DNA of 64,000 bases from a virus: positions 1 through 64,000 of IMG/VR virus record IMGVR_UViG_3300024327_000003. One strand, given 5' to 3'. Shown in pieces: positions 31,099-45,100 of this stretch. The notes beneath the pieces are model-generated. The model searched no databases. It was given only the letters and a program-made list of their open reading frames with translations, and was not told the DNA's origin. A program made the translations under genes and the position numbers. How positions within the stretch are numbered: position 1 is the first letter of the stretch; the number at the start of each line of letters is the position of its first letter.

Positions 31099-33168
31099 AT
31101 GGCTAAAGTGATTGATTACCAGAGAGCTCACCAAATAAGAGCGGCTGATAGTTCAGGTATTTTAAATAACATACGCAATACCAATAAAGATATTATTGCC
31201 AGTCTTGGCGGTATGGTTAATACCGGCGAAGAGGCATTAGAAGATTATGTTACTAACGCTACAGATAAATTCCAAGTACAAGCCGCTCAGTTAAAAACTG
31301 ATGAAGCACGGAAAGCTCTGTTAGCTAATAGCGATCAATCGTTTTTAGATCTCGATGATATTAGCAAAGGATTTGTTGATGCTCAAAATCAAGATTTTAG
31401 AGTATCGGCCGAAGGCCGTGCAGTAGCAGCTGAGGGTCGAGCTGTAACAGCAGACGAACGAGATATCCTACAAGACGCAGTAACTCTCGATACCACTAAA
31501 GAAGCATTACGGCACAGCAAAGAAATCAATCCTGTTTCTTTAGATCAAGCAATACAGTCATTAGATGCCAGTAAAAAAGAAGCAGCACATCTTGAAGCTC
31601 TCCGTCCTGGAGCATTAATTAAACAAGGTCAAGAAATTACCAAAAACAGTTTAGATACGTTTGGTCAATTACAAGATATAGATTTAGCTGAAAAAATAAA
31701 TCCACTCAAAGTAGAAGGAGAACAGTACAAAACTAAATCTGCTAAATATCAATCAATCTCAGATAAACGAGGCCTTAAATATAAACGAGAAGAGCACGAA
31801 GCTCTGAAGCAAGATGCTATAAATAAGCAACGTATCTTTGAACAAGAATCTCAGGCTTTAAGTGATGCAAGAAAGCGAGCTCAAACTAAAGATGAGCAGG
31901 ACAAAATTGATAACGCTCAAAAAAATTTAGAGACTAAACGTATAAACGATGAATACGATAATAACGTTGCTTATAAAGCTCTCAAATTAGCAAACGATCA
32001 GGCAAGAGAAGAAAATGTGCGTAAAGATCGAACAGATAAAATAGCTGTTCAAGATAGCATAGCTGCTTTTCAGCCTAGTGGTAATTTAGATAACGATATT
32101 GCCGCATATGATGTCTTAAGACAGGGCGCTATTGACGGAAGAATGTCTGAAGAAAACAAAGCATTACTTAAACCTATCGAAGATAGATTAGTAGATCGAT
32201 ATTCTACTGATATTGATGCTAGGTTAGAGCGTCTTACTGGCGAATCTACTTCTACACTTAAGGAAAACGCATACACATTTGACTTATATAAACAATTGCG
32301 CGATGGAATTGTTGGAAATTTAGGACAACCAAGTAAATTTCATTGGATGACTGAATCTCAATTAGAAACAATTGCTGATAAAGCTATCAATGATAATAAT
32401 CCTGCGAAAATAAAATTTCGTCGAGTTACTCAAGCACTTGAACTTAAAAATAAATTAGAAGCCAGATCTAGAGAAACAGTTGCAAAGAAATATGATTTAA
32501 ACCAAGAAGATATTGAAACACTAAATCGTGATCCTGAAGCCAGTATTTATGATCGTGTACAGACTCGGTTGAAAGATGTTGATTGGGATAAAGAAAATAT
32601 TCGAGCATTGCGAAACAGCATTTCTAATACGTTTATAAAACTACGCAAGGCACTACCTGGATTATCACTTGAAGGACAAGAACAATTAAATTTAGGTGTA
32701 TTAGATTTGTATGCAAAAGCTAATTTTAATCAGGATTATATTCCTTATAATCATAATGATTTTTCATTAGCTGACGATAAAGAAACAGATATTTCTGATC
32801 GAGAAATTCCTGCATTATTTCAAGTTATACAAAGAAGTTTTGGTAAAAAGACAGATTTAGGAGATGCAATTGCTGCAATAGATGCTGCAACTGCTGAAGC
32901 TAATAAGAAGAAAAGTCAGCTAGAGAAAAGTGCTGAAAAAGTAACTCCGAAGGGATTAACAAAAGAAGAATACAGAGCTAAAAAGAAAGCTAATTTAAAA
33001 AAATATGAACAAAATCTTAAAAATGCATTAAGTCCTGATCCAGAAGCAGTAGCTAAATTAGAAGCAGCAATTGCTGCTCTAGATCCTAATGATCCTAAGG
33101 ACGCTATACAATTAAAACGATATAACCGAGTTAATGATGTTAAAAAATTCTTTGGATTTGGGAAATAA
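31099..33168 (+). CDS. Coiled-coil internal virion protein
   Basis: 689 residues, strongly charged, helical, with short tandem repeats near residue 100 (SAEGRAVAAEGRAVTADERD). Long coiled-coil segments between ~150 and 320 and a Lys-rich C-terminus. No enzymatic motif. The stop overlaps the start of the virion RNA polymerase gene (TAATG), so the two are translated in step; it is probably a DNA-ejection or core protein packed with the polymerase, in the N4 gp51/gp52 slot. Confidence 0.75.
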   Translation: MAKVIDYQRAHQIRAADSSGILNNIRNTNKDIIASLGGMVNTGEEALEDYVTNATDKFQVQAAQLKTDEARKALLANSDQSFLDLDDISKGFVDAQNQDFRVSAEGRAVAAEGRAVTADERDILQDAVTLDTTKEALRHSKEINPVSLDQAIQSLDASKKEAAHLEALRPGALIKQGQEITKNSLDTFGQLQDIDLAEKINPLKVEGEQYKTKSAKYQSISDKRGLKYKREEHEALKQDAINKQRIFEQESQALSDARKRAQTKDEQDKIDNAQKNLETKRINDEYDNNVAYKALKLANDQAREENVRKDRTDKIAVQDSIAAFQPSGNLDNDIAAYDVLRQGAIDGRMSEENKALLKPIEDRLVDRYSTDIDARLERLTGESTSTLKENAYTFDLYKQLRDGIVGNLGQPSKFHWMTESQLETIADKAINDNNPAKIKFRRVTQALELKNKLEARSRETVAKKYDLNQEDIETLNRDPEASIYDRVQTRLKDVDWDKENIRALRNSISNTFIKLRKALPGLSLEGQEQLNLGVLDLYAKANFNQDYIPYNHNDFSLADDKETDISDREIPALFQVIQRSFGKKTDLGDAIAAIDAATAEANKKKSQLEKSAEKVTPKGLTKEEYRAKKKANLKKYEQNLKNALSPDPEAVAKLEAAIAALDPNDPKDAIQLKRYNRVNDVKKFFGFGK

Positions 33169-36100
33169 TGAATTTTGATGAACGTCTTTTAGCTGTTCGA
33201 GATCAAGTATTATCAAAAAAAGCTGAAACAGCTACGCTTGTTGCTGATGCTAAAAATTCCTTTTTACCATCTTCTCAGCTTGCTGATGCAGATTTGTTCA
33301 GACAAACTGCGCAAGATGTCGATACTGATCTATTCAGAGAAGTTACTCCTGGTAGTACAGAGATATTTAAAGAAGTTGGTGAAGAGGCTACCAGTCTTAA
33401 AGCCAATTCCCCAATTGTATCTCAAGAAGGGCCTATATCTTTACATGAAGACGGCACCTATTCAGTAACCACTGCTGAAGGTGTATTCATTCCCGGGTTA
33501 ACTGAATTAAATGCCCGAGAATTTGCTGGATATAATCAAGAAAATGCCAGAGCTGTAAAAGCAGGAGCCCCTACAGATTTCTTAGGTACCAAAGCAAATG
33601 CTATTGTTCAGACCACTATCGATCTGGGAGCACAAGCTGCCTCAGCGTTTACTACAGATCCTGAAAATCTTAAAGCAATTAAAGACTTCTCTGCGAACCT
33701 TAAAACTAAAGTTCCAGTTAATCGTAAAGAACAAGTAGCTGCCCATACAGCTTTCACCACGATTGCTAAAAATAGTGGTAATTGGGAAGCTACTAAGAAT
33801 GCTTTATTTAACGATCTAGGTACTCTTATCTCACAGGGCATAGACAGTGTTCCCTACATGGTGGCATTCACCATAGGAGGACCTGTAGCCCAGACAGCTA
33901 TTCTTACCTCTTTAGCTATTGGTAAGGGTAATCAGGCCATTGAAGAATTCACCGAAAAGAACGGTCGCAGGCCTACTGAGAAAGAAGCTACTCGTATTAA
34001 ATTATGGTCAGCTGTTGGTACTGTTGCTGAGAAATACGGTGATATGGCAGCTGTTAAAGCTATCCCGGGTCGACTGGCTTGGATTAAGCAAGTTCAGAAG
34101 ACTGTCAAAGAAGTCACCCCACCCAGTATTCTTAGCTTAACTGTACTTCGACCAGCAAGAGGACTTGCCGGTGAAGGATTATCTGGAGGTATTACCTCTG
34201 CTACCGAACAATTAGCTGCTGAAGGTGAGATCACAGATACTGCAGCTATCACATACGATGCTCTGGCAGAAGCTGCTGGTACTCCTGGAGGAGTTGCCAC
34301 TATCGTTGCTGGTCTCACCGGTGTACATGCAAGTATTAAACTAACCGAAAGATTAGCTGATGCTGCTATCAGTCCTTCCAGTAAAACCAAAATTAAAGAA
34401 TCAATAGAGAAAGAGATTGCAGGTATTAAGGCAATTTTAGCAGGACAAGAAACTATAAAATTTGGTAATACAGAAGAAGGCGACAAATACATTAAAAAAT
34501 TAGCAGAGATAGAAGTAACTCTTGCGGCAGCAAATATTGATATTGATGGAAATTTTGATAAAGAAAAGGCTGATACTGAAAACGCAATATTTAATGGAAT
34601 GTACATGGCATATAAAGAAGCCAATCCATTAAGCAGTAATGAGGAAGCTAATGTTGAAACTAGAAAACAACTTCGAAAAGAAATTGCTGCATTAGAAGCT
34701 CATAAAAAAGAAGTAACAGAAAAACTAGATACTCCTCTTTCTGGTGACGAAACTGTAGATCATATTAAGGAATTAGAAGATACCAAAGTTTTTTTAGAAG
34801 GTCTTCTTGAGAAAGGTGACTTTTCTGACAAGACCATAACAAAGGATTTAAAAGACGCTAAAGAAACTATTAAACCTAGTAAAGAAAATACTGAGATTGA
34901 AGATGATGAATTCAACACTATTATCAAAGACGCTAATAAATCTACTACTCAAAAAACTATAGAGAGTTTAACTAAAGTAAGTAAACGCGTATTGTCTGCT
35001 TCTCAAAAAGCAGCATTGGTTATTAGCAATAATAAACTAATTAAAAAATTAACAGATAAAGTTGGAACAGTATTAGATGTTGTAGATAAAGTAAGTTTCT
35101 TTGGCAGCATAGGCCCAACTATTGCTGAAATTCAAACAGCTATTGATACTGCTAAAAATGATCATGATAGGGTACTTCTACAAGCTCAATTAGATGCTCT
35201 CAAAATAGAAGAGCAGTTAGATACAAAGTCTGTTGATAAAACCATGGCAGAAGTTCATGACGAAGTAGAAGAGGGCACATCTCAGAGATGGAGAGGCATA
35301 AAGAGCTATCAAGACGAGATATTAGATATTATTAATAGCGACATGCATTACCAATTAGCTCAGCAAAAGATTACAGTCCTTGAGCAACGATTGAAAGTGC
35401 ATGCAGATAATCTACAAAATAAAGCAGATAAATTTGCTGAAGCACATAAGCTAGCTCTTGCAGATCCCCAAGGACGTTCGATCCGTGTAGTTAGTCGGAG
35501 TGATAAAAAGGCTCGAGGCGAACGGGCTGTACGTTATGAAATTCCTAAGGGAGATGATAAATACGTTACTGAGAAAAACAAGAAAGCACCATTTACTACT
35601 ATTATTCATAAAAAGTCTAATACCTTAATTACTGTAGTTACTAAAGAAGCCTCTTATGGACAGTTAACAACCCAAGTAGTAAAAGGGCATAAGACTACTT
35701 CTTTTCATAAAAATGCTCAGCAACTCAAAAGAGATAAAGCTAATGCTGCTGCACAATTAGCAAAAGCAAAGTCTATAGAAGGCAATATTAAAACAGTAGC
35801 TGACCCTGCTACTCAAAAAGATATAAATAAGTTAAAGAATCCAGAAGGCAAAACCTCTCCCAAAGCTGACCCGGTGGAGGCGTCGGCGCAGCCAGAGCCG
35901 ACACAGGGCAGCGATAAAACAACTAAATCTGATGTCTTTCATTCCAATTCACCTGGAGTTAAACGAGCATTTGATATATTTGACATAGAAAAACTTCAAG
36001 AACAAATTAAAAGATTAGAAAAAATATTAGCTAACCCTGAAACAATTAAAGCTAATAGCGAACATACAGCAGCTGAACGTATTGCTCAGGCTAAATTAAA

Positions 36101-39100
36101 TCTTGAAGCAGCAAAAATACAATTAGAGTATTTACAAGAAGGTCAAGAAAAAGGGTTAGCTTCTCCAGAAAGTATACGATTTATAGTAGTAAAGACAGAT
36201 CAATTAAAAGCACAATTAGCTAAACTTAAATCAGGTACAAAAGCACACACTGCAAAAGCAGCTGAATTAAAAGAAGCGAATGATGCATTAACTGCTTTAA
36301 TTGATAAAGATGTAGAAACTGAATTAGATCTTAAGGAAGAAGAAAATGCTAAAAAATCAAAAACAGGAACTACGGGACAAGCTCCAGGATCTGGGAAAGA
36401 AACTTCGTCTACTACGGTTCCTCCTAAACGTTCTGGACAAAACAGGAATAATGAACGAGGAAAGCCCCAAGCAGCTCCAACCAAAAAGAAAAAGGTTCCA
36501 TCAGATTCTCCAATTAAAGTAGGAGATAAAGTTCAATGGACTTTACGGGGTGTAGATCAATTTAAAGAACCTACTACTGTATTAAAGATTTACCCGCTAA
36601 CTCCAGACGGTTTTACTTATGTAAAACTTGAAGGAACTAATACGGGTGCACTAATTACAGAATTAACTGTTGTTGATTCTACTAAACAGACAATTCCTAA
36701 AACATTTGAATTTACTAAAGATGAATCATTTGCTTTAGCAGATCCTGAGAATGGATATTCTCCAGAAGATATTCAACGATTACTGGATGATCCTGTATTT
36801 GCAGCAGAAGCTTTAGCTGAAGCGAAGCCTACCCCGTTAACTGCCGAAGAACAAGCAGCAGAAGATTTAGAGCGAGAAGAAAATGATGATTTTGGTATTA
36901 CTGAAGATTTTGCCGATGGTGGAGATACAGTTAAAATAGTTGCTGCCCTAGAGCGATTACAAGCATCTAGACAAGCTCCTTCAACCAATAAACTTACTAA
37001 AACGCTACTAAAAGGATTTAAAACTACAGACGTAGCTTTACAGTGGTTAATCGATAATGCAGTTAATCCAGAATTTAAAGGGGTAGCAAAACAACTATTA
37101 GGTACAGTTGGTAAACTAGAAGTTAGATTTAGCGAAAAAAGACCTGATAGTGCACTTGGATCTACTATAGTTACTGTAGATGGAGTGGAAGTACAAAGAG
37201 ATATAGAACCTACTGGCACAAGTACGTCTGTTACAGAATTTATTGGTATTGTCATTTATGCTAATGCTTTAGATAATAAAGTGCTTACTACAGAAGAAGT
37301 ATTATTACATGAACTTATTCATGTAGCTGTGCGGAATACTTTTACAAACCCCATAACTAAAGCACAAAAAGCAGCTGTTAAAGAGTTACACAAAATAAAT
37401 AGTTTATTGCGTGTTGAATTTGATGCTATAGAACATGGTGGTAGAGATCCTGAACGGGCATTTGGCGGAAAATTAACAAAAAAAGAAATTAATATTTTAG
37501 AAAAATTAGTAAATCAAACTCCAGAAGAATTTATTACATATGGATTGACGAATAAACTTTATCAAAATATCCTAAAGAAACTTCCTCCCCAGTATGAATA
37601 TGGTGAAACACCGAAGAATAAGCCTTCATCTTTATGGTCACAGTTTGTTAGTGTCGTACGTATTGTTCTCAATATCCCAGAACATCAGCATACTTTATTA
37701 ACTCAGATACTAGAAGCTAGCTCTGACCTAATACTAATTGCTGATGTAATTATTCCTTCTAATGAAAGTTTTGAAGACGTCGATCTTGATGCAATATTTG
37801 GTGCCGAAGGTAACTTTGGTGATTTCGAAAATGAATTTGCTGGTGAGAGTGCAGAAGAGCAAACACCTAAAGAGTTTTTAGAGGCAGATGCTAACAGGGA
37901 GCAGACTGCGGAAATAGAAGAAATAGATGATCTAGCTCCTTCCGATGTAACCGATCGATTTATACCTATTGAAGAGCTAAGCAAACAAGCTCTGTATCTG
38001 GTATTCCCAGAAGTCATTACCAGAAATGGGAAACTAAAAATAAAAGAGCAGGCTAATTTAACTGGACCGCAGAGAAAACAATTTGGATTAATACTAAATC
38101 AATTGGCCAGCTTATTTGATCTGGATGTAATTAAGAATAGGAAAAAAGATTTCCCAGCGTTATTAGATGCACTTAAAGATCTCGGTGATACCAAGAACTT
38201 TATTGAAGTAACTAAAGATACATTGCCTATTGTTATTACCGATGAGCAATTAACTGAGAATAAAACTAAAGCCCTCCCGGGTAGAAAACGTGCAGCTCAA
38301 AAGAAGGGCGAAAAAGCTCCAACATTAGAAGAACTAAAAGCAGATAGCGGAGATAGCGCCTTAGGTATTTTAAGTAAGAAGTTCGCTGAACTAGTTCAGG
38401 TGCGTGTAAATAAGAAAGGCAAAGAAGCTACTGGCATATTTGCTCTTCCTGATGTTGTCTTTAAAAGTGACGCAATGCTACAAAGAGCCTTAATCACATT
38501 AGGCTTAAGTAGACCTGCAGCTGTTCAGATGACCATCGAATATAATAGGTTCGCTAAAAAGTATCAGGACATTAAACTTACTGAAACCTTCTCTACCGGA
38601 ATTCCTGCTGCTAGAAAGCCACTATCTTTACTCCACCGAGGAGAAGAAGGATTACCTCCACAAATCATATTTGCAATGGCTATAGGCTCAATGCAGATGA
38701 TTAGTAGGAATCCTACTAATATAGCGTTTAGAAGTGGCTTTGCTAAATCAGAATTTTTATATAATACATACACTGATTTAACCGGAGAAGAGAGTGAGCA
38801 ACTTGATGAAGTAGGCTCCGGGTATAACAACACGGCAGAATCTACAGGTAAAAGCATTGCTGCTTTACTGAAGATAACTTCGGTCGATGTAGAGACCTCA
38901 GGTTACTTCGATCATTTAGAGATTGCTTTAGGACTAGCAGCTATACAAATAGAGCACGGTCCCAGCACTAAACTTAATAAATTAACTTTTGAAGAAAGAT
39001 CCAAATTACCAGATTCTCGCTATCATGTAGCGTCCCATATCTGGAATTTTAAACAAGTTCCTTATAATGCAGATCGTAAATTCAATAGCAAGATAACTCA

Positions 39101-42100
39101 AGAAATAGCAGATGAATTAAATAAGGATGTTACAAAACCTAAGAATTTAAAATATCATAGCCAAACAACGTATCCCACGGTTGCTTCGCTACAAGCAGTA
39201 ATGCAGCAATTACGTAATAAATTATCAAAAGATAAAACTGCCCTTAAAGCAATAATGGCAGACATGGCTATACTTCGTGCTGAACTGAATTACCGATCAA
39301 AGACTGTAGGGCTCAGAGACGCCACAGAATATAAACACATTCAGATTCATACACCTAGAGTCACTACAATAAGCGAAGACGGAACAAAAGAGCATAAAGA
39401 AACTCCATTTGAATTTTCAGATAAAGAAGCAGCTGCCTTAAAGGAAACTGAAGAGGCATTTGGTATTCAGTCCCATAATAAATTTCCTTTACAAAAACCT
39501 AGCAAAAATATTGTTACCGAGGTTAGGAATTCAAACGGTAAAGTACCGGAAGAAGTTACAGAAACACTTACAGGGATGCATAATAATGCCTGGACTAAAG
39601 CACAAGCTATGGACATGTTGTCTCTTGTTGCAGAGATCCCAGGTTTACGTGCTGTCATTGACACCTTGGCCGGCGTAGTTAAAATACATAAACGTGCTCA
39701 CGAAGCCGTTAAATTATCTGATTCCGCATCAAATGCTAATAAGACAATTGCTTTGGATGAAGTACTCGAAGCTAATAAGCCAGAAAATAATAAATTAGAG
39801 AAATTCTTTTTTACTTATCGTTTACAAAATCAGCTTCGTATTTTGATGGACGGTAATATTAACCCGCAACAAAGCAAAGTAACTAGACAATTACTTAGAT
39901 CAGATGACAAAGTTACTGTTTACACAAAAGATAATATTCATCTATTTAAGCAATCTGTCGCTTCTCATCTTGGAGTTAAAATAGATAAACAAAATTTAGC
40001 TGCCTCTGAAGCTGAATTCGATACCATAGTAAATGACCCGCATGTACAGAGGGCAGTAATTATTTTAGCTAACTTAGGAAAGAATCCTAAGAAAGACAAA
40101 AAATTAAAAACATTACTGCCTAAAATTCAGAATAAGTTTGGCGGAGATATTTCTATATTTGCTGCGCTGGTGGCATTAACTAATTATATGCCTGATGGGA
40201 AACCTCCTACTGAAGTAAGTGAGTCTTTTAGCTCAGATACTCTGCTTGAAATTGATGGCATCTCTAATGGATTTGCTCAGAACGTAGGACAATTTCCTAA
40301 TCTATACGGCGAAGAATTCAATGAACAGGTACAAAATCAGGTAGGGATATATAAAGGCAAAGAAGGAGATGAGATTCATCACAATACTGATGCTCTTGAT
40401 ATCTATCATACTCTCGTAGAAAAAGTAATCGAAGGAGAAGATGCAGATATTGCTGCAGAATACGCTAGAAAGAGAAATCAGTTTTTTAATGAAGATGCTT
40501 ATAAGAATAAAGATACTGCTCTAAAAGCTATATATAAGCAATTAAGGGATGAAAACTCTAGGGACTTGGTCAAGTATCCGTTTCTCATATTCATGTACGG
40601 AGGAGGCATTAAGAGCATCTCTGAAGGTGTTGCCAAACTGATAGTAGGAGAGATATACCAGCAATTAAGTGCTTTGAATATCAAGTATCAGGATCTTGTA
40701 GAAGACAAGACATTGACTGAAGCACAAAAGGCTCCTCTATTGGTAGCTGAAATAAAAAAAATTAGAAAACTTGCAGATCATTTAGAGACTATTGGCGCTT
40801 TTAAATTTAATAAAGGTAAAACAGATCGATTCCAAAGTAGAGATGATTTTGTCCGGAGTATAGTAAAAGGTACTTCCCAAACTAAATATCTCAATGACAG
40901 CTTTCTAATAACTAACGTAGGAGAGGTCCTGGCTCCTAGATTCCATCATGGATTAACCGGCATGCTTGGAGGTACCCAACAGGCTAGAGACGCTGTAATT
41001 CAATCTGGGGAGATCCTACATGCAGCCTTTATGGTGCATTTCGAGAAAGCTTATGCAGAGAAATTAGGTAAGAGATCTTCATTATCTAAAAAAGAGATAG
41101 ACGCTCTTATTGAAGAACAGTTATTAGATGTATTCCCGCAATACAAAGGCCCGCTCATGACAAAAGAAGAGCGAGCATTTGTTGACTTAACTAAACGGGC
41201 ACTATCACAGGCTATTAGTAATGAGGAAGTAAGTAAGTTTGCTTTCACAAATGAAAAAGGTACTCCTTCTGATGTCGGTGGGTCTCCACGACAAAGTGTA
41301 TTTGTATCTCCTGGAGTAAGTGCACTTATTAGATTAATCATTAATATGGACTCAGCCATATTAACTAAAGTATTAGCCAAGTTTCCAAATGCCCTAGCTC
41401 TACATGACGCAATTATGGCTAATCCTTCAATATTAGAAGATGTGTCCAATGAGTACGGAAATGTATTTAATGAGCTCCATAAAAATCATAGCATCCTGCA
41501 AACTATTAGCGATCAAGTAGACACAGTAATTAAAATTACTGAAGCTAAAGATAAAGCTAATGGTAATCGAGCTTTAATGCAGGCACTGAATACATGGTTA
41601 ATAACTGAAGGACATCAAAATCAATTTGCTAGAAAGACTGAAGATATTCAGGACCTTAATGCATTTCGGGCAAATATTGCTGAAGCTCTAGCAATTGTTA
41701 CCGAAGGTAGAGCTGAAAGACAGAAAGAAGTTTCTAAAGCAGGCGGGAAAGTATTTAATCATCAGCTATTCTTAGCTCGGAAAGAAAGTAAAAAAGCTAA
41801 AAAGAATACTAAACCTAAAGTAAAGAAGAAGAAAGTTACTTTAGAAACAGAGCTCGAAAAGAAAGTAGTTATAAGCGTTAAGCGAGCTAAGCGTCCTAAG
41901 ATGACAGAGACGATTGATATTATAGTGACGCCTACAGATTCCGATACAATTCCTTCTGTTCTTCATGGCGGTAAAGATGTTCCTGCTATTATTTTAGGAA
42001 ATTTTGCCGTACATAAAGGACAGCCTGATTCTGGTAAAAATAAAGATATTTTTGGAAAAGGAAAGACATCTCAAGTTACTCATATACCTAGCGGGGTAGT

Positions 42101-45100
42101 AGTAGTTAGAAACTTAACTGCACAAAAAGCTTATGAATGGGCATATGATTTTTCAGCGCTATTAGCTGAAGCAAATATAGATACTGCTGGCATAAAAACT
42201 AGAAAAGATATAGATAGAGTTACTCCAATTTGGAGATTTGCCCGAAATGCTCTTATGGCAGATGACGTTGATACCGCAAAAAGAGAATTTCTAAAAGAAC
42301 ATTCAACTACGGATCCAGATAGCTTAAATCAATTTGCTTCATTAGATAATCTGAAAAGAGACAATGAAGTTACGATTATGAATAAAGACGTTAATGGCAG
42401 TAATCTTATTTCTTTATTCGATACATTTGCTGAATTCTCTGCTAATTATTATGCCTCCACAGAGGATATGAATGCCCATACGCTAGTATTAAATAGAATA
42501 ATGAATATGCTAGCTAAAGGCATGGATGCAACTACCCAGATTAATTTAACTGTCGAAGAAATTGATGGAATTACCCAGGGTAATTACGACTTAGCTCGTG
42601 ATGCTGTAAGGCTCTCACTTAGCCGGCAGCCTCCAGTATCTGCTAATGGACAGTCACCTCAGGAAGTGTATACACATGAAATGGTGCATGCAATGGTAGC
42701 TGCTGCATTAGCTAGCGAGCCTTTGCTTGCTAGACGAGTTGAACAGCTATATAACCAGACTTTACATGAAATAGGTCCTGTCAGTAAAGGACATTTAATC
42801 TTCCTGGAAGGCATTACAAATCCTTCTGCAGAGGATGTTATTGCAGCCAAGCGACAGTATAATTATCTTTTCGATAATCCTACAAAAGAAGCAAATAGAT
42901 TACATGAATTTTTAGCTTACGCTGTAACTAATAAATCTCTTATTAAATATCTATCTGGTACTAATATTAAATTACCGGTACGAAATAAAGGGCTATTAGG
43001 TAAATTATTGCATTTGGTTGATCTTATTGTTGATGAGTTTAAAGCACTTATTAATCGTAAATTTCATAAGAGACAAGGACGAGCCAATTCTTTTGAAGAA
43101 ATGATAGCAGTAACTGAACAGTTAATAGCTATTCAGAGTAAACATGAAAGCATTCTTCGAAAAGAGATTACTAAAATATACACTCATCTCTCTGATACTG
43201 ATCAGAAAATTAGAAATTATGCTGAAGAACAGGGACTTAAATTAATTCAATTAGAGTCTGTGGGAATATTTAAACAAGTAGTAAGCGATCTTGCCAGTGT
43301 AGGTGCTCTCACTATGAGTGATTCTGCCAGTGCTCATAACGCAAGACAACATATGTTTCTGACTCTTAATAAAACATTAAGATCTATAGCTAATGAAGTA
43401 GGTAGAGGTTCTCTATCTAAAATAATGATTGATAGATTATTACATGCTAAAGTTAATATTTCTAAAGCTCGACAAGAAGCAGAGAGATTTACTACTAACT
43501 GGTTTAATGGTATTTGGAAAACAGTAAAACCAAGTGATCCGCATGGTATGACAGTAGATATGAGAGAAGCTTTAACTGACGTATTGCTTAGAGCAGATAT
43601 TTCTAGTTTAAAACTTATAGGGTTATCTTCTCGAGCCATTGTACGTTTAATTGGCGCTGATAGAATAAGTAGGCAAGCAATATTAAAAGAACAGGCAGCT
43701 ATCTTAACTAAATTGAATATTGCACGTTCACATAGAGCAATCAAATACGCTGATGAACTTGGGTATCACATCAGCACAGGCAATACTAAATTACATGGCG
43801 CATACCAAAATGCTTATAGTCTTGCTATTGGTGAACTTGATAATCCTACTGCTGAGCAAGTACAATTATTAGATGCGTATGCTTCGTTAGCTGCATTAAA
43901 TTATGCTGATCCTCGAAAACTGGAACAAGTAAAAACTTTAGCCAATAACGAAATGGAAGCAAATTCTAAAGATAATGGCATTGTAGATATGATAGATAGC
44001 CATCTTCTATTTAAGCGCAATTCGTTAGAACATTTGTTTAAGAGCAATCCTACACAAATGGTTAAAGGATATATTATCGAACGAGTAGATAATTTTACTA
44101 GTATGAGAACAGGTTTCTCTACACAAGAAAAACAAATGAGTAAGGAAGGGTACACTGAAGCTTATTCATTGGGAGAGATTTTAGGTATTCCTCAGGCTCA
44201 TGATACTTTATATATTACCCGGACCACTCCTGAAGTTCCTGATGCGTCTGGTGTCGTATCAACTACAAATCAGAGAAATATGGGTACCACGCTAACTGAA
44301 ATCTTAGCTAAGCATAAGGGTTTTCAGGACAGCAACGGTAATCCTGACTTTTTTAAAATAGAAAGAAAAGTTGCAGCATTTCATCAAACACAATTAGCAG
44401 AAGGTAAAGTATTAATTGAAAATAAAAAAATAAAACTTCGTCCTCTTCGAGATGATCAAAATAAAATTGTTGATTATCGCGTAATGATGGGTAATGAAAC
44501 TAAAAAACAATTACTACGCCCAGATCTAGAAATACAAAATGTATTTGCTCATATGCATTCCGTGTATATTGATCGTAAAAATACAATTGATAATGATTTA
44601 GAAGTAGTAAAGCTTTTAGTTCATGAACAAAGCGATATGCATAAATCGCATCCAGATATATTTATTGATTTTATAAATGATCCTAATTATGTAGATCGAT
44701 TTAGAAAACTCCCAAAAGAAGTACGTGACTATATGAAGTCTTTTGCTGTAAATGGAAAATTTATGGTTAGGGAGGATATAGTAGATAAAGTATTTGGATA
44801 TAAAGTATGGGATTTTAGTCAATTTAAGTTTTTGCAAGGCGAGTCAATGGGGAGAGTTAAAAGATACGTAGGTATCTTTCATTATATACTTAGGCAAATT
44901 GTAGGTTACGGTAAGGACCGTATTGTTGTAGCAATGCCTAAGGTAGTTTTTGGTAATATGATTTCAAACATTGCTCAATTAAGCATGCGAAACATCCCTA
45001 TAACTTTTACTATCCGTAAAATACTAGAAGGATTTCATGAATACCAAAGATACCGAAAAGATACTGATGCACGTACATCACTATTACATAGAATTGGGTC

